Source: Canna indica (Eukaryota > Streptophyta > Magnoliopsida > Zingiberales > Cannaceae). From it: a DNA stretch of 64,000 bases. Under the pieces are notes generated by a model. The model had not been told where the DNA came from. It was given only the letters and a program-made list of their open reading frames with translations, and made no database searches. Location: assembly GCA_034359265.1 (NCBI GenBank), contig CP136890.1:82113501-82177500 (forward strand), read 5' to 3'. Positions 34,603 through 46,612 of this stretch are shown in pieces. The position numbers were made by a program, and so were the translations under genes. How positions within the stretch are numbered: the stretch's first letter is position 1; each line of letters starts with the position of its first letter.

Positions 34603-34615
34603 TGGTATCAGATCT
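34603..34615 (+). other. Primer binding site, copy A
   Basis: TGGTATCAGATCT two bases after the LTR matches the initiator Met site TGGTATCAGAGCC except near its 3' end. Confidence 0.8.
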
Positions 34616-34671
34616 AGGTTGTAGATTGAGATTTCATATCGTCTCCTCTACATCTAGTATTGATCCGAAAA

Positions 34672-35992
34672 ATGACACTAGAGTTGGTAGTGTCTGTATC
34701 ACCTAGGTTTGATGAGTCAAACTTTGGTCTTTGGAAAAGAAGAATGTATATATTCTTAAAGACTCAATGTATAAGTGCGTTTAATATGGTAAAGTCAAAA
34801 TACATAGAACCTAAGGAAAATATGGATGCATTGACCCATGAATAATATAATAGTTTTGAATTAAATGTTAAGGTAACAAATTGCATATATTGTTCTTTGA
34901 AAAATAATATTTTTGAAAAAGTCATGCATTGTACTTCGGCATATGATATTTGTGCTACTTTGAACATGCTTTATGATTATGCTAAAACTAAAGAACTTAT
35001 TACCCTAAATGAAGGAGACGATGACAATGGTCATACTCCTATATCTAATGAAGTTCTTGAAGCTAATAGTGTATATATATATCTAGCCAAAGAAGTACAA
35101 AGAGTCAGAAGATAAAAGTGATATGTCACCTACGCAATGAGAAAGGGAACGTGAAGAAGAATTGCCCTAGTATAAAGAACAAGGCAAAACGAAGGTCAAA
35201 TGCTTCTACTAACTCACGTGCATCTAGTGAAACATCCTCACACCATGATCACGAAGCTAACATCATGAACGTCGATGAGGAGGTATGCTCTTCTTCTAGT
35301 CATGATAATCATAATCATAGATCTAATTCATCTCGTTCATCAAATCTTCTTTATGATGAATTATTAGACGAATGTAAAATTATGTATACCTTGATCGTTA
35401 AAAAAGATAAAGAAAATAAAAAATTAAAAGAAGAAAATCTGACACTTAGTTCTCATTTACATAAAGTAAAATTAGAAATGAGAAACTAAAAATTAGTGTC
35501 ACTAATTCATGTCATGATATCTTAGACATTGACACTAAAGATTTGAAAAACAAAAATGACATTTTGAAAAGGGAAAATAGCTTGTTAATAACTCAATTGC
35601 ATGCATTACATAAATCTATGAATGATTTAAAAAATGAGATATTGATTTTGAATAGGAAGATTAATGCTTCCTCTCTTAAAAGTTCTAGAAATCAAAATGA
35701 TTCATTTAGGAAACCCCAAAATAAAAATACTTTTTCTAAGAATATTTATGTTCATCATAATTCACATGTTAAGCATTCTAATGCTAGATCTCATGTCCAT
35801 AGTATAAATAAATAAAAATTTAATGCACATTGTTTTTATTGTGGTATTTTTGGTCATGCCATTAATAATTGTGCTTTCAAGAAAAATCCAAGTGTAGCTA
35901 GGACTGTTTGGATCCCTAGGCTATCTAACCCCAAGGACCCAAAGTCATTTGAGTACCAAAAGTTTTTAGGGGGAGTTACCACACAAGGATGA
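34672..35992 (+). pseudogene. Copia/SIRE-like gag, copy A
   Basis: Starts MTLELVVSVSPRF. PRFDESNFGLWKRRMYIFLK is the N-terminal gag signature, followed by KYIEPKENMDAL and KVMHCTSAYDICATLNMLYD. The first knuckle has decayed (CHLRNEKGNVKKNC lacks the second Cys and the His). A Ser-rich stretch and a Lys/Glu-rich coiled coil (LLYDELLDECKIMYTLIVKK onward, then KKLKEENLTL) come next. The second knuckle CFYCGIFGHAINNC is intact, and the frame ends at GGVTTQG and a stop. Gag would form the particle. At least three stops or frameshifts make this copy non-coding now. Confidence 0.82.
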
Positions 35993-38824
35993 ATGACAAA
36001 TGAAATATTGGAGTTGACATTGGATTTAGATGAAAAAATCTTCATGAGGTTGCAACTTCAAGTCATCATGATGCCTTAGTAAGGTTGGTATCAAAAATAC
36101 ATCGGTACTATGCCTATCACCTAATTCCTATATTATAGTTGGAATTTTAATACATAAATAACTTTGGTTGATTTCCATGCTCTTGTTATATTTCTCAAAA
36201 AAAAAATTATTTTTGATTTTTCGGTCTCTTCGGAGACCTTAGTGGCCTATAACGGGCCTACGCGATCTTGCGATTCTAAATCGTAGGCTAATTGTGATCT
36301 TTCGGTTTTCAACCAATAGGAAGGGTTGAAGATAATGTTTTCATCTATATTTCACTTGTGATATCTTAAAATTTATTTTGGTATCACTCGATTTCATTTT
36401 GAAACGAATTTGAAACTATTTAGCAAAATAGACTTTGATATCAATAATTGATCATTCTCATTGCTACTTAGTTTGATAATTTGCTAGTAATTACATTTTT
36501 ATTATCCTACTAATGAATATTGTTTGCAAGTTATGATAAAATGAAAGACTAGAAATTGAAAGAAGAAGACAAGTTTGACAAAATTTACACGAATGAGGTA
36601 TGAGTTTGATTTTGCAAAAATCTGTGTATAACAAATAAATATTCATGCTTTAATGATGTCTCTATACTCATGATTGATTTTGCATGATAAATCTATGAAA
36701 TTTTATGAGCAGGTAAAATTTTGATAACTTAGGCAATTTCATGATATCTTGATTGAATAAAATTTCTTTAGGTTAAGATTTGTCACTAAAGACTTTGTTT
36801 TTTAAGTCTACACCCAATAAACATGTTTAAATACACACATGACATGATTCTAGGAGTTTAAACTTGAAAATTCTTGTGTAGATGAATAAAGTAATAACTA
36901 ATTTACTTTAGGGCCCTAAACTTGAGAAAGTTTGACCTAATTCAACATATTGACTTAGACACTTCACTTTAGGACCAAATTTCATAAACATGTTTATGTA
37001 CATGTATAACATGTTTCTATGCATTTACAATGAGAAATTATTTTGGATATGGATAAAATGACATAGATGTCATTTCATGATAACCTCTTTTGAACCAAGT
37101 TGACCTAAGTCAACAAATTGACTTAGAAATCTCATTTTTAATTCATATTTGGGGAACATATTTAGAATTACTCATGTTAGGTTTCCATAGGTTTAAATTT
37201 GAAAAATAATGAGTAAATGATAAGATTGACACTTAGCAAGTTTCATGATAACTAGCTTAGTTTCGAATGAAATCATGTTAGGTTGATATATTGACTTAAG
37301 GACATAATTTTTATCTCAAACTTAACATACACTCTTTACGTGACCATTTTGTGGTGTCATAAACGTTTGAATAAAAACTGAGCAAGTTTTGAAAAATAAC
37401 TGAAATTTACGGAAATGCCATTGGAATTTCAGAATTTTTAGTTAATTTTAGAAAAATATAGAAAACTGATTTTGCGATGATTCTTAAAACTTCACTTTCA
37501 TTGAAAAATATAATTTGTTGTGTAAAAATTTCAAAAATTTTCATCAAGAATTATAATGGAATTTTGAAGTTAGATTTCGAAAACACAAAGTATCACTTAC
37601 TTGAAATACTCATTTTTTCGTTACTTTGATTTTTCGTCAAAAAAATTAAATGAAAACTCATGTATACCATTTTGATTTCATTTTTAATATCATTCACACC
37701 ATTGCTTGAGTAAAATCATTTCTAGGATTGATTTTGATAATTTGAATGATAGCTAGAAATATCAGTTTTTCATTAAAATCAAGATATGATGAAAAATAAA
37801 CTTAAAGAATTCATTTTGTGCTCAAACTTGACACACATATCTTAAATGATCATTCAACGATGTCTGTAAAGTTTGAATCAAAATTGACAATTTTTGAAGA
37901 AAAAAATCCTGATATTTACGAAAATACTACTAGACTTTCAGGAATTTTAGGAATATCTAAAAAATTGATATTTTACTGATTCTTGAACTTGTAGATTTCT
38001 TGAAAAATCTAGTTTCTACTGTTAAAGTTTCAAAAAATTCATCTACAATATAATTTGATATGGATTTAATAATTTGATTTATGTATACTTAAGTATACCT
38101 TTGACCTAAGTCGACTTAGAAACCTCCTTTTAAGCCCAAACTTGACCGATATAATTAGATTCACTATTGTTAGATGTTTAGGTGTCTAAGTTAGAGAAAA
38201 CATGAGTAGATAGCAACATTTGATACTTAGCCATTTTCATATTTTCATGCATATTTCGAATGAAACCGTGCTAAGTTAATATTTTGATCAAATGAAATTA
38301 TTTTCACTTCAAACTTAATATACATGCTTTACATGATCATAACTTGGTATTTTAAATATCATGAAAGATTCACTTATTTACGAAAATACTACTAAAGTAT
38401 CACTCTTCTCAAATTACTCATTTTTTTCGAATACTTTGGATTTTCGTTGATATTTTCAAATGAGACTTTAAGTATGATATCATAACTCTATTTTTGGAAT
38501 TGCTCTCACTATTACTCGAGAAAAATCCTTTCTAAAATGGTTTTGATATTTTGACCGATACTTGAAAATATCGATATTTGAGTTTATACAAGATTTCCGG
38601 ATTTGGATTTTAGTTATCACTCCTTGCTATCATGTATGACATGATGATAGGGGGAGAGTTAAAGATCTACATATTGATAAGGGGAGCACTAAATATAATA
38701 TGTGTTGTATTCATCATCTTATAATGCTCTCAAATATGCACTTATAAACTCATGTTTCACACTAATTGATTAATACATCACATATAAATATTTTGTTTTT
38801 TATCGTCGATGGTTTGTCATCATC
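35993..38824 (+). other. Conserved non-coding internal region, copy A
   Basis: Occupies the place of pol yet shows no coding. It starts with a structured segment (annotated separately). It then contains degenerate repeats of roughly 165-185 bp, each bearing a TTGACCTAAGTCAACA-like motif followed by ATTGACTTAG (near 36933, 37098, 37283, 38105). Blocks like TTTCATTGAAAAATATAATTTG also recur. The same order of motifs appears at 60600-64000, so the region was copied as part of the element. Confidence 0.7.
36223..36330 (+). other. Candidate structured RNA segment in the element
   Basis: Three hairpins in a row: GGTCTC-TTCG-GAGACC (36223-36238), a 6-bp stem on a UUCG tetraloop; GCCTACG (36256-36262) with CGTAGGC (36282-36288); and TTCAACC (36308-36314) with GGTTGAA (36324-36330). 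The segment recurs near 60900 and 61780, where pairing is partly kept (GCUUA with UAGGC by a G-U pair; AACC with GGTT). A packaging or dimerisation signal is a guess. Confidence 0.45.
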
Positions 38825-38838
38825 AAAAAGGGGGAGAT
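38825..38838 (+). other. Polypurine tract, copy A
   Basis: AAAAAGGGGGAGAT directly precedes the TGTTGG start of the 3' LTR, the expected plus-strand priming site. Confidence 0.85.
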
Positions 38839-39935
38839 TGTTGGCCGAGGATTTCTCCTTTGTGCTCTACCATCTTCATGATTATTTTGATGATAACAAA
38901 CCAACTCTACCTAACTAAGTTCTTGAAGCATGAAGGTCGCAGGTTCGATAAAAGGCGGAAACCGGTTTTGTAGTTTGCGATATTTATCTCGATACGATGT
39001 ACATTTACGATTACATATAGAAATTTGTCGTGTGCACCAAAGACATCATATGCGAGTTTAGAGAACACATGGAAAGCTCTTCAAATTGATGCACGCTGAA
39101 GGTCGGAACCCAGGAACGAAGCGCACAAGAAGAAAGCTGGAAAATACAAGCTCAACCCAGGTTCGGTCGACCATTTGTTTGGGGGGTTATAAATACTCAC
39201 CCCAAAATCTCTCCCTAAGGAGTTATTGATGCCTCTAAGACTCAAAGAGTGATCATAAGCATCTTTTAAGCTCTCTCTTTATCAAATCCCAAAACCTAGC
39301 CTTGATCCCTCAATCTCTAGTGTTCATCATTAGGGGATCCTTCAAATTTGCTAGGCTCAACAAGAAGATGTGATCCTATTGTGATAAGTCATCTTTTCTC
39401 TCTTCTTGTGATTAAAGTATTTTTAGTTTGTTTTTCATTATATTAACTTGATTGAGTAATAGACCTTGTGTAAGGTCTAGTGAATTTGTGATAACCTTGG
39501 TGTTTAAGGTGTAAAGCCACTTGTGTAAAACTAGATTAGGTGTCGTTCTTAAGAATTGAGATGGGAAAGTTCACTCGATGTGAAGGTGGATACTTTTGGG
39601 TGCGGAAGTGCCTTCGAAGGGAGTGTAGGGTCTTTTTGGTCTAAAGTCCTCGATTGTAAGTCACTCTTAATTTAGTGCATTTGTGTGTGAAATCCTAAGC
39701 ACGAGTCTTAGGTAGTATAGTAGGCGGTTGGCCGAACCACTATAAATTTCTTTGTGTTAGTATTGTTCTGCTTGCGCTTGCTTAACAACCTTATTTATCG
39801 CTTCGGTATTTAATCATTTGATTGTGAATTGCCTAAGTTATAAAAAATGGTTAAAATTGATAAATCGGATTTTGGCAACGAGATTTAGTCAACACACTAT
39901 TCAGTAGCCCCCCTAGTGTATCCATTTATCCAACA
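38839..39935 (+). repeat. Copy A 3' LTR, 1097 bp
   Basis: Starts TGTTGGCCGAGGATTTC and ends TTATCCAACA, giving TGTTGG...CCAACA inverted termini. It holds GGTTCGGTCGACC in U3 and TATAAATA at 39188-39195. The downstream sequence matches the 5' LTR closely. Confidence 0.85.
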
Positions 39936-40356
39936 ATATATTTATTACACTATAAATTAATCACATGTGTTAGAGTAATTAATATATAAAAATACTTAGA
40001 ACAGTATTTTTCTATGGAAAAAGGTATAAAAATATCTCTAACGTTTTCTCGCGAGTACTAAAATGCCCCAAAGGTTTTTTTAGACAAAAAATATCTCTTA
40101 CGTTATAGAATTAGGTACAAAAATGACTCTATAGGTAAACAATATTAATAGAGGGATAATGGAGCTGACGTGGCTGCTGACTGAGACTGATGACGTAGAC
40201 ACGTGCCGCACAGGCAGACCAAGATATTTTCTCACGTGTACTAAAATGCCCCTAACATTTTCTTGGAGGTACTAAAATGCCCATAATATTTTCTCACGAG
40301 TACAAAATGTCTCTAACATTTGTTTTGGAGCTAAAATACCCTTGAGGTTATTGAAA

Positions 40357-43300
40357 TTTTACACCTCACCTAGGATTATCCCCAAATGGAGGGTGTCACC
40401 TAGGAATCGCGTAACGAAAAATCCAATAAGACACAACATATACTTAAAATTTCTTCACAATAGAATACTAGAATAATATTTTACACAATAATAATATATT
40501 CATAAGGAAAACATATACAACACTATGGGAATGGACGCCGGAGAATGCCTCCTCTATTTTATCTGACTAGACTTCCCTAGCTACAAACTCGTACTTGCGG
40601 ATCTGAGGTAAAAACAAGAGGAGAATCAATGGAAGACTGAATAGGATTCAACGTCAATATGACAAACACCAAGATAATAACTCAAGATGCAATGAACTCC
40701 AATAAATGTAAGTATACTCTAAAGTTAACTCTAATAGCTCTTCATGTAGCAATGTCACTTGTATACAGTATGTCAACAAATCAAGAGCGGTATGGACAAG
40801 AGCTCCATGGGTTTCCCCCTGCACTCTCGCACCTGAGAGTGGTTCTCCTCGTCCACTCGTACATGGAGAATGGCTATCCAAGGATAGCCCACGGGTACTA
40901 CGCAATGTCCCCACGCCACAGTGTATCTACTAAATATCGGTATTTTTTGGCTATAGACTCCCTTAGGTCCATTGGGCCATAAAAATGTCCCCACCTAAAG
41001 CATGAGGCTAACGAGCCACAAATAGATCATCACAATAAATGGAGCACTAATGTATTCAACAATATCATGTCAATGTTAAAAACACTACTATAACTCATAT
41101 CCCTTACGCATAAGAAATGTAACACAAGTCATTGTAACACATATGATAATAACCCTTATAAGTACAAATCTAGCACATGATATGTTCAATATAATCAACA
41201 TAATAATGTTAATATGACCATAGATATACCATCTAGATGAGCGCTACATGTCATGATTCAAATAATTATGCAAGAAATAATAATGAATCAAAGCTCAATA
41301 AATAATATCACAATAAGAAAAATATCACAAAGTGTAGGGTCCACAAGAGTCTAGGAGAGGATCTATCGACAAATGACAATTTCAAGCTCTAATATCAAAA
41401 TATTACTTTTAAAGTATAAAATATACTCAGCACGGGAATCAAAGCACCAAAACTCCACACTGTTTGAATGATACACATCTTATTTGGAAAATCCAACTTC
41501 ACCAATGAATTCAAAACATCAATTACATAAATATTCATATAAAATACGTTGAAATCCGACATAGAAAAATCCATGAAATTAACTTTTGAAAAATCACTTG
41601 ATTTTCTCTAAATCAATATATAGGTAAATCATTATAACACTGATATTTTATTTATAACAGTTTATAACACCGTTTTAAAACACATAACACTCATACTTAA
41701 CTCTAACATTTATATCAGTATCAAAAATGTTGTTATATCTAATATATTATCTCTCTTATTTAAAACATAGTTAAAAATTTGAATAACACTGTTACAATAA
41801 CTTATCATCGTTATGAACTTTGTAACAGTGGTACATGGATGGGGGAAACTAGGGTTTTCCCATCCCCAAATTTGGGCAGCCGTCGCCAGCATTGGCGGGT
41901 GAACCCCGGGACGCGGGCACCGCCGCCCTCTCCCGCTCCACCAGGCGGTGGTCGTCGCCCAGAGAAAGCACGGCCAGCACTGCCCCCTGGGTGGTGTTGC
42001 GCCACCGAACAACCACCTCAAGGGGGTGGATTGCAACCACCCGACGAGCTACAACCGCCACCGATAGGCCGTAGTCACTCCCTACGGGGCTGCAGTCGCC
42101 CCGACAGTGAGGGGCGGATGTCGGTCATCCTTGGGCGCCGCTTGCTCGGATCGGGCACTTCCTACCCCCAATCTAGGGGTGTTTCGACAACACAGAGCTA
42201 GCGTGCATTGCCGCCGGATTCCAAGGTACTTGTCGGTCAAAAAATAGCCCTCTGGCCAAAAACTTTCCATAAAAGGTAAGATCATCGAAAAACACAAGAT
42301 CGTCGAAAAATATTTCCAAAAATAGAAAAAAACACAACATCATCAACTTTGCTGTCAGAATGCCGACGTGGCTAATAATCCCAATCAGCATTCAAATGAA
42401 ATTTTTTTAACTTGTTTTTTTCGGCCCCACCAAACCTGGTCAGCAACCATTTAAGGATTAATTATAAAATATATTCATACTTTTGACATGTTTCTTAATC
42501 TATCCTCACTTTCTAATTTTCCCAATTCAGTATACCATTTTTAAATTTGTTATAAATCTATCCCACCGTCTACCCAGCGTCAACTTCGCAATTTTCAACA
42601 AATAGAAGAAATTCATCTCTTCTATTGAAAATTTTCTTGTCAAAACAAAGCCTTCAACGACAAATTATATTTAACAATATCATCACTATTGGAAAATTTT
42701 ATAATATCATATGAAATCCTACATTTAATAGTATCATCATTGATGGAAAATTTTTAGGGTTTATAATAACCATATATATTAGACGGAAGGGTGAAAGGCG
42801 AGCGAGCATGTGAAAATTAATAGAGAGATACCAGAGTCGACGAGGATGAAGACAGGGAGCATGAAGATATGCAGGCGATGTTGGGGATTGAGAGAAAGAC
42901 GAGCGGCGAGTAGGCGACAAGGTCGGGGAAGAGGCTAGCAAGAGATTTTAAAGGTGGATTTTTTAATTAACTTGTTGTGATCTGCTGACTGGGTTTGGTG
43001 GGGCAAAAAAAAAGGGTTAAAGTTCGCGTCTAAATGCTGAGTGGGATAATTAGTCACGTTAGCATTCAGACGTGGGAAGTTGATGCTGGGTAGATGATGG
43101 GATAAATTTGTAATAAATTAAAAAGTGATGTACTGAATTAGAAAAATTAAAAAGTGAGGATAAATTAGGAAAACACGTCAAAAGTCGGGATATATTTTGT
43201 AATTAACCCTATTGCTGACTTGGTTTGGTGGGGCCGAAAAAAAATAAGTTTAAAAAAATCATGTCTGAATGCTGACTAGAATTATTAGCCACGTCAGCAT

Positions 43301-43545
43301 TCAGACGGCAAAGTTAATGTTGTGTAGATGGTGGGATAGATTTGTATCAAATCAAAAAGTGATGTACTGAATTGAAAAAATTAAAAAATAGGGATAGATT
43401 TGGAAAACACGTTAAAAGTCGGGATATATTTTGTAAGTAACCCTTTACAAAAAGACTGCTCGACACTCAAAATCCCAAAATAACATCAATATATATATAT
43501 ATATATAATCGAAATTAAAAGATAGAGAAATGTGCGGATATAACA
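40357..43545 (+). mobile_element. Probable solo LTR (Gypsy-like) nested in the MITE
   Basis: The insertion is flanked by the 5-bp direct repeat TGAAA (40352-40356 and 43546-43550) within a sequence that is continuous in the 15.7-kb relative. It begins TTTTACACCTCACC, close to the TGTTACACC start of many plant Gypsy LTRs, and ends GATATAACA. No primer site, coding domain or second LTR copy is seen, so a solo LTR of about 2.1 kb plus a nested foldback element is the simplest reading. A GC-rich patch (41820-42200) has open frames on both strands without a domain. Confidence 0.5.
42340..43450. mobile_element. Foldback element with duplicated arm
   Basis: The left arm (GACGTGGCTAATAATCCCAA, then CATACTTTTGACATGTTTC, then CTATCCCACCGTCTACCCAG) occurs as inverted copies on the right, twice in tandem (about 42970-43215 and 43216-43445). 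Each unit of about 235 bp includes GCCCCACCAAACC and a CAGCATTCAGAC palindrome partner. No transposase is visible. The left outer end appears truncated. Confidence 0.6.
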
Positions 43546-44701
43546 TGAAAATAGTACAAAAATGACACCCAAGCTAACTTCTGTTAAGTGGGACTTAACG
43601 AAGATATCGTGGATGATGACTAGGATGTTGACTTTACACGTGGCGCACATACAAAGAGCAACTTGTCATGCAAGTGACGCGTAAGATACAACGTAGGCAT
43701 GAGCAAAAAAATTAAAAATTCGGTTAACCGAAAAATTGGTTCAAAACCAAATCGAATTTTTTGATTAACCGATTCGATTTCAGTTTTTTATTTTCTAAAT
43801 TTTTTGGTTTTCGATTTCGGTTTCAATTTTGGTCAACTTCGTTTTCCCTCAATTGATGTCGTTATCCCTCCATTTACAAAAACCGAAGCAGAAATCAAAA
43901 ACCATTTTTTCGATTTATCAAATTTTTAATTTTTTTGCTGACACCTACATTGTATCTTACGTGTCGCTTGCCTGACAAATTGCTCTTTGTATGTGTGCCA
44001 CGTGTAAAGTCAACATCCTAGTTAACATCCATGACATTTTCGTTAAGTCTCACTTAACATAAGTTAGTTTGAGTTTTATTTTTGTATCATTTTCAATAAT
44101 CTTAGGAGTATTTTAGCTCCAAAATAAACGTTAGAGGTATTTTAGTACCCGTAAAAAAACATTAGAGATATTTTAGTACCCGTGAGAAAACGTCTTGATT
44201 TGCATGCGCACCACGTTTCCACATCATCAGTCCCTGTCATTATCCACGTCAGCTCTGTTATCCCTCCATTAACCCCGTTTACCTATAGGGTCATTTTTTG
44301 TACCCAATTTCATAACGTAAGAGATATTTTTTATCCAAAAAAATCTTACGGACATTTTAGTACTCGTGAGAAAACGTTAGGGGCATTTTTGTACCCCTTT
44401 CCAAAATTTTTTAAAGAAAGAGGGAGAGATGGGCATCAGCCCCATGATGCCCACCTCCGGTCCTCACCGGATTTGGTTAATTAGGCTAAAATTACGATCA
44501 CTTCGATTAATACATTGATTTTATTTATGAGAAATTTTTAATTATAGAAAATTTGTTTTTTAGTATAACAGATCGTTTAATTGAGAATGTTGCTTTAAGC
44601 TTTATATCTAATTATTTTATAAATTTGTTAAGGTGTCACTGATATCTAAAGTGAACTTATGTAGAGACTGCATAAACTAAAATATTAGCATATAGGAGGC
44701 A

Positions 44702-46612
44702 ATGTCGTGAGTCGCGTGGGTGCCCTAGGGTGACTCAGGTGGCGACTTCTATGGCGATTTCTGATGATTCACCGCTTCACCCCGGTGATTGCCTCCCCTC
44801 TCCTCAAAAACCTCCCATGTTCCCTTCCCCTTTTGTCAAGGATGTTTCCATGGCTGATGTAGCCTCCCCTCAAGAGTTATTGAGTCCCTCCGCAAACTCT
44901 AATTTAGGGCTTTAGTTCTCCAGTGAGGATTCTGCCTCCCCGATGGTCTCCATCGTCCATGCGCCTGTAGATCTAGCCTTTGCAGAAGGAAACCCCTCTC
45001 CTCCGACCAAGGGAAACTTTGGGGAAAACCCTAATCTAACATCGCCTTCCACTGATGGAGTATCCGAAGCGACGCGTCGGCCGATGTTCCCGCCGACCAC
45101 CCCCAAGCCCGATCCTCCTTCCTCTAGCTCAAGCACACTCTCATGGGCGCAAATCCTTCGAGGTTCGAACCCTAATAGCTCCAAATCGGTTCAATCCTCT
45201 ACTTTGTCTCAGATTCAGTCAAACTCCTCTGGTAAGGTTTCTTTCTTGACTGAGCAAATACAACAATGGCAAAATCCATGGCATGCTTCCCTTATTGGCA
45301 AGTTTTTGGGCAAACCGCCCCCTTTAACCGTGGTTTCTTGCTGGGCTTTGAATCTCTGGTCTTCTGTCGGCCTTCTCAATGTTCTTGATATTGAAGAGGA
45401 CTTTTTCGTTTTTCGTTTCTCCCCCATGGAAGCAGCTACTAACATCCTCACCGACCGGCCCTGGTCTTGCCGGGGGGGGGGGGGGGTGTCATTAGATTGG
45501 TTCCTTGGAAGCCATTTTTTCGCCCGTGGTTGGAAACTTTCTCTCATGCCCCTGTATGGGTTCGAATTCATTCTTTGCCTTTGGAACTCTGGAATCCTAC
45601 TTCTATTGGCTTAATTGATAATAGTCTGGGTAAATTGATAACTATTGATAATCGTTCGTTTAACTTTAACAGAGGAAAATATGTTAGAGTTTGTATAGAG
45701 ATTGATTTATCGAAGCATATTAAACAAGGTGTTGTTATTAATATTCCTGATTGTGAGTTTTTTCAACTTATTCTGTATGAAAATTACCTGCTGTTTATTT
45801 TAAATGTGGCATGATAGGTCATAGGGAGGCTTCCTGCCCAACTCTTCATGAGGTGAACATTGCTAGTCACCCAAATGAAAGCACTCATAAGTCAAATTTA
45901 AATACCAATGCTGAGGTCTCTACCCACTCCCCCCCCCCCCCCCCCTCGCCCTAAGGAAGCCCCTATTCCCTTCCCTGTTTCGAGCAGCAATGAAGAGCCT
46001 ATTTTTGGGCCTTGGATACAAGTTGCAAGGAGAAGGAATAGACCTAAGCCATCTTCCCAGACCTCTGGCCCTCAACCAATTGAAAACCTTAATAAAAACC
46101 CTAAGGAACATATTAAGGGAGTTTTCAACCATGTTTCAAACTCTGAAAAAATAATTACCACTACGAAGGACAACCCTAGACCCAGCCAGAAATATATCCC
46201 TAAGGAATCTAGAAGCAAATCTCCTCCTAGTAAGAAAAATACCAAAGCTGGAGGCCTTACTTCCATTGATAAAAACTCCAAACAGCCGAAGGTTTCATTT
46301 GGCTCTTCTCTAGGAAAATATGTTGCTGAGGTAAATAAGCACAAAGTTAGCATCTAGAAGTCCTTTGACCAACTTGTGCAGGAGGTCACATTAATTTTTA
46401 ATGTGCAACCTCATCCAAATAGTAAGGCAATTAACAAGCAGGATAAGCATCTGAAATTTCCTGCCGAGAGATATCCTATGGAGGAGCCCTATTCTCTTCC
46501 TTCTGCCCCCTCTTCTAGTAAAAGGCATAGGATTGCCCCACTTTCAAACCCTCTTGATGAGGAAATAGAGCAGTTAAACAACCTAGCAATTGTTTTACAT
46601 GAAAATAATTAA
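44702..46612 (+). pseudogene. LINE-B2 ORF1 (DUF4283-like, zinc knuckle)
   Basis: The start codon is followed almost at once by a stop (TCG TGA). A Pro/Ser-rich N-terminus contains TLSWAQILRGSNPNSSKS, shared with LINE-B1. The DUF4283-like domain reads HASLIGKFLGKPPP, then EEDFFVFRFSPMEAATNIL, shifts frame at a run of 15 Gs (45472-45486), and resumes as APVWVRIHSLPLELWNP. The knuckle CGMIGHREASC (45805-45837) has lost its first Cys to Tyr. A run of 17 Cs (45929-45945) precedes RPKEAPIP and PIFGPWIQVARRRNRPK. It overlaps the ORF2 start by 14 nt. Confidence 0.78.

Larger units (their letters stand above)
33690..39935 (+). mobile_element. Gag-only LTR retrotransposon (TR-GAG-like), copy A
   Basis: Two direct LTRs (5' copy truncated on its left) bracket a 4.2-kb internal region. 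It has an initiator-Met primer site, a degenerate gag with two zinc knuckles and a coiled-coil stretch, then 2.8 kb with no open frame of 60 codons, then a polypurine tract. No protease, integrase, RT or RNase H is readable. The long gag with WVP-like end (ARTVWIPR) and the PPT AAAAAGGGGGAGAT resemble SIRE/Maximus-type Copia elements. The layout matches non-autonomous TR-GAG elements described in plants. A related cluster occupies 54.2-64 kb and shares the same non-coding section, so loss of pol predates both copies. Confidence 0.8.
40016..44402. mobile_element. Mutator-type MITE relative, split by an LTR insertion
   Basis: The left part (40016-40356) and right part (43546-44402) together correspond to the 15662-16469 element. 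Both termini are related (GGAAAAAGGTATAAAAAT and the complement of TTTTTGTACCCCTTTCC). Both carry the multiple GTACTAAAATGCCCCTAA-like units, and the core resumes at GTACAAAAATGACACCCAAG. No clear flanking duplication was found for this copy. The middle 3.2 kb is foreign. Confidence 0.7.

Noticed and set aside
36993..38824. Hidden pol gene in the gag-only element
   Set aside because: No frame shows DSG, integrase HHCC, FADD/YVDD or RNase H motifs on either strand, even when reading across stops.
41779..42201. 140-codon frame in a GC-rich patch
   Set aside because: Open on both strands because of composition; it lies in LTR-like DNA and shows no domain.
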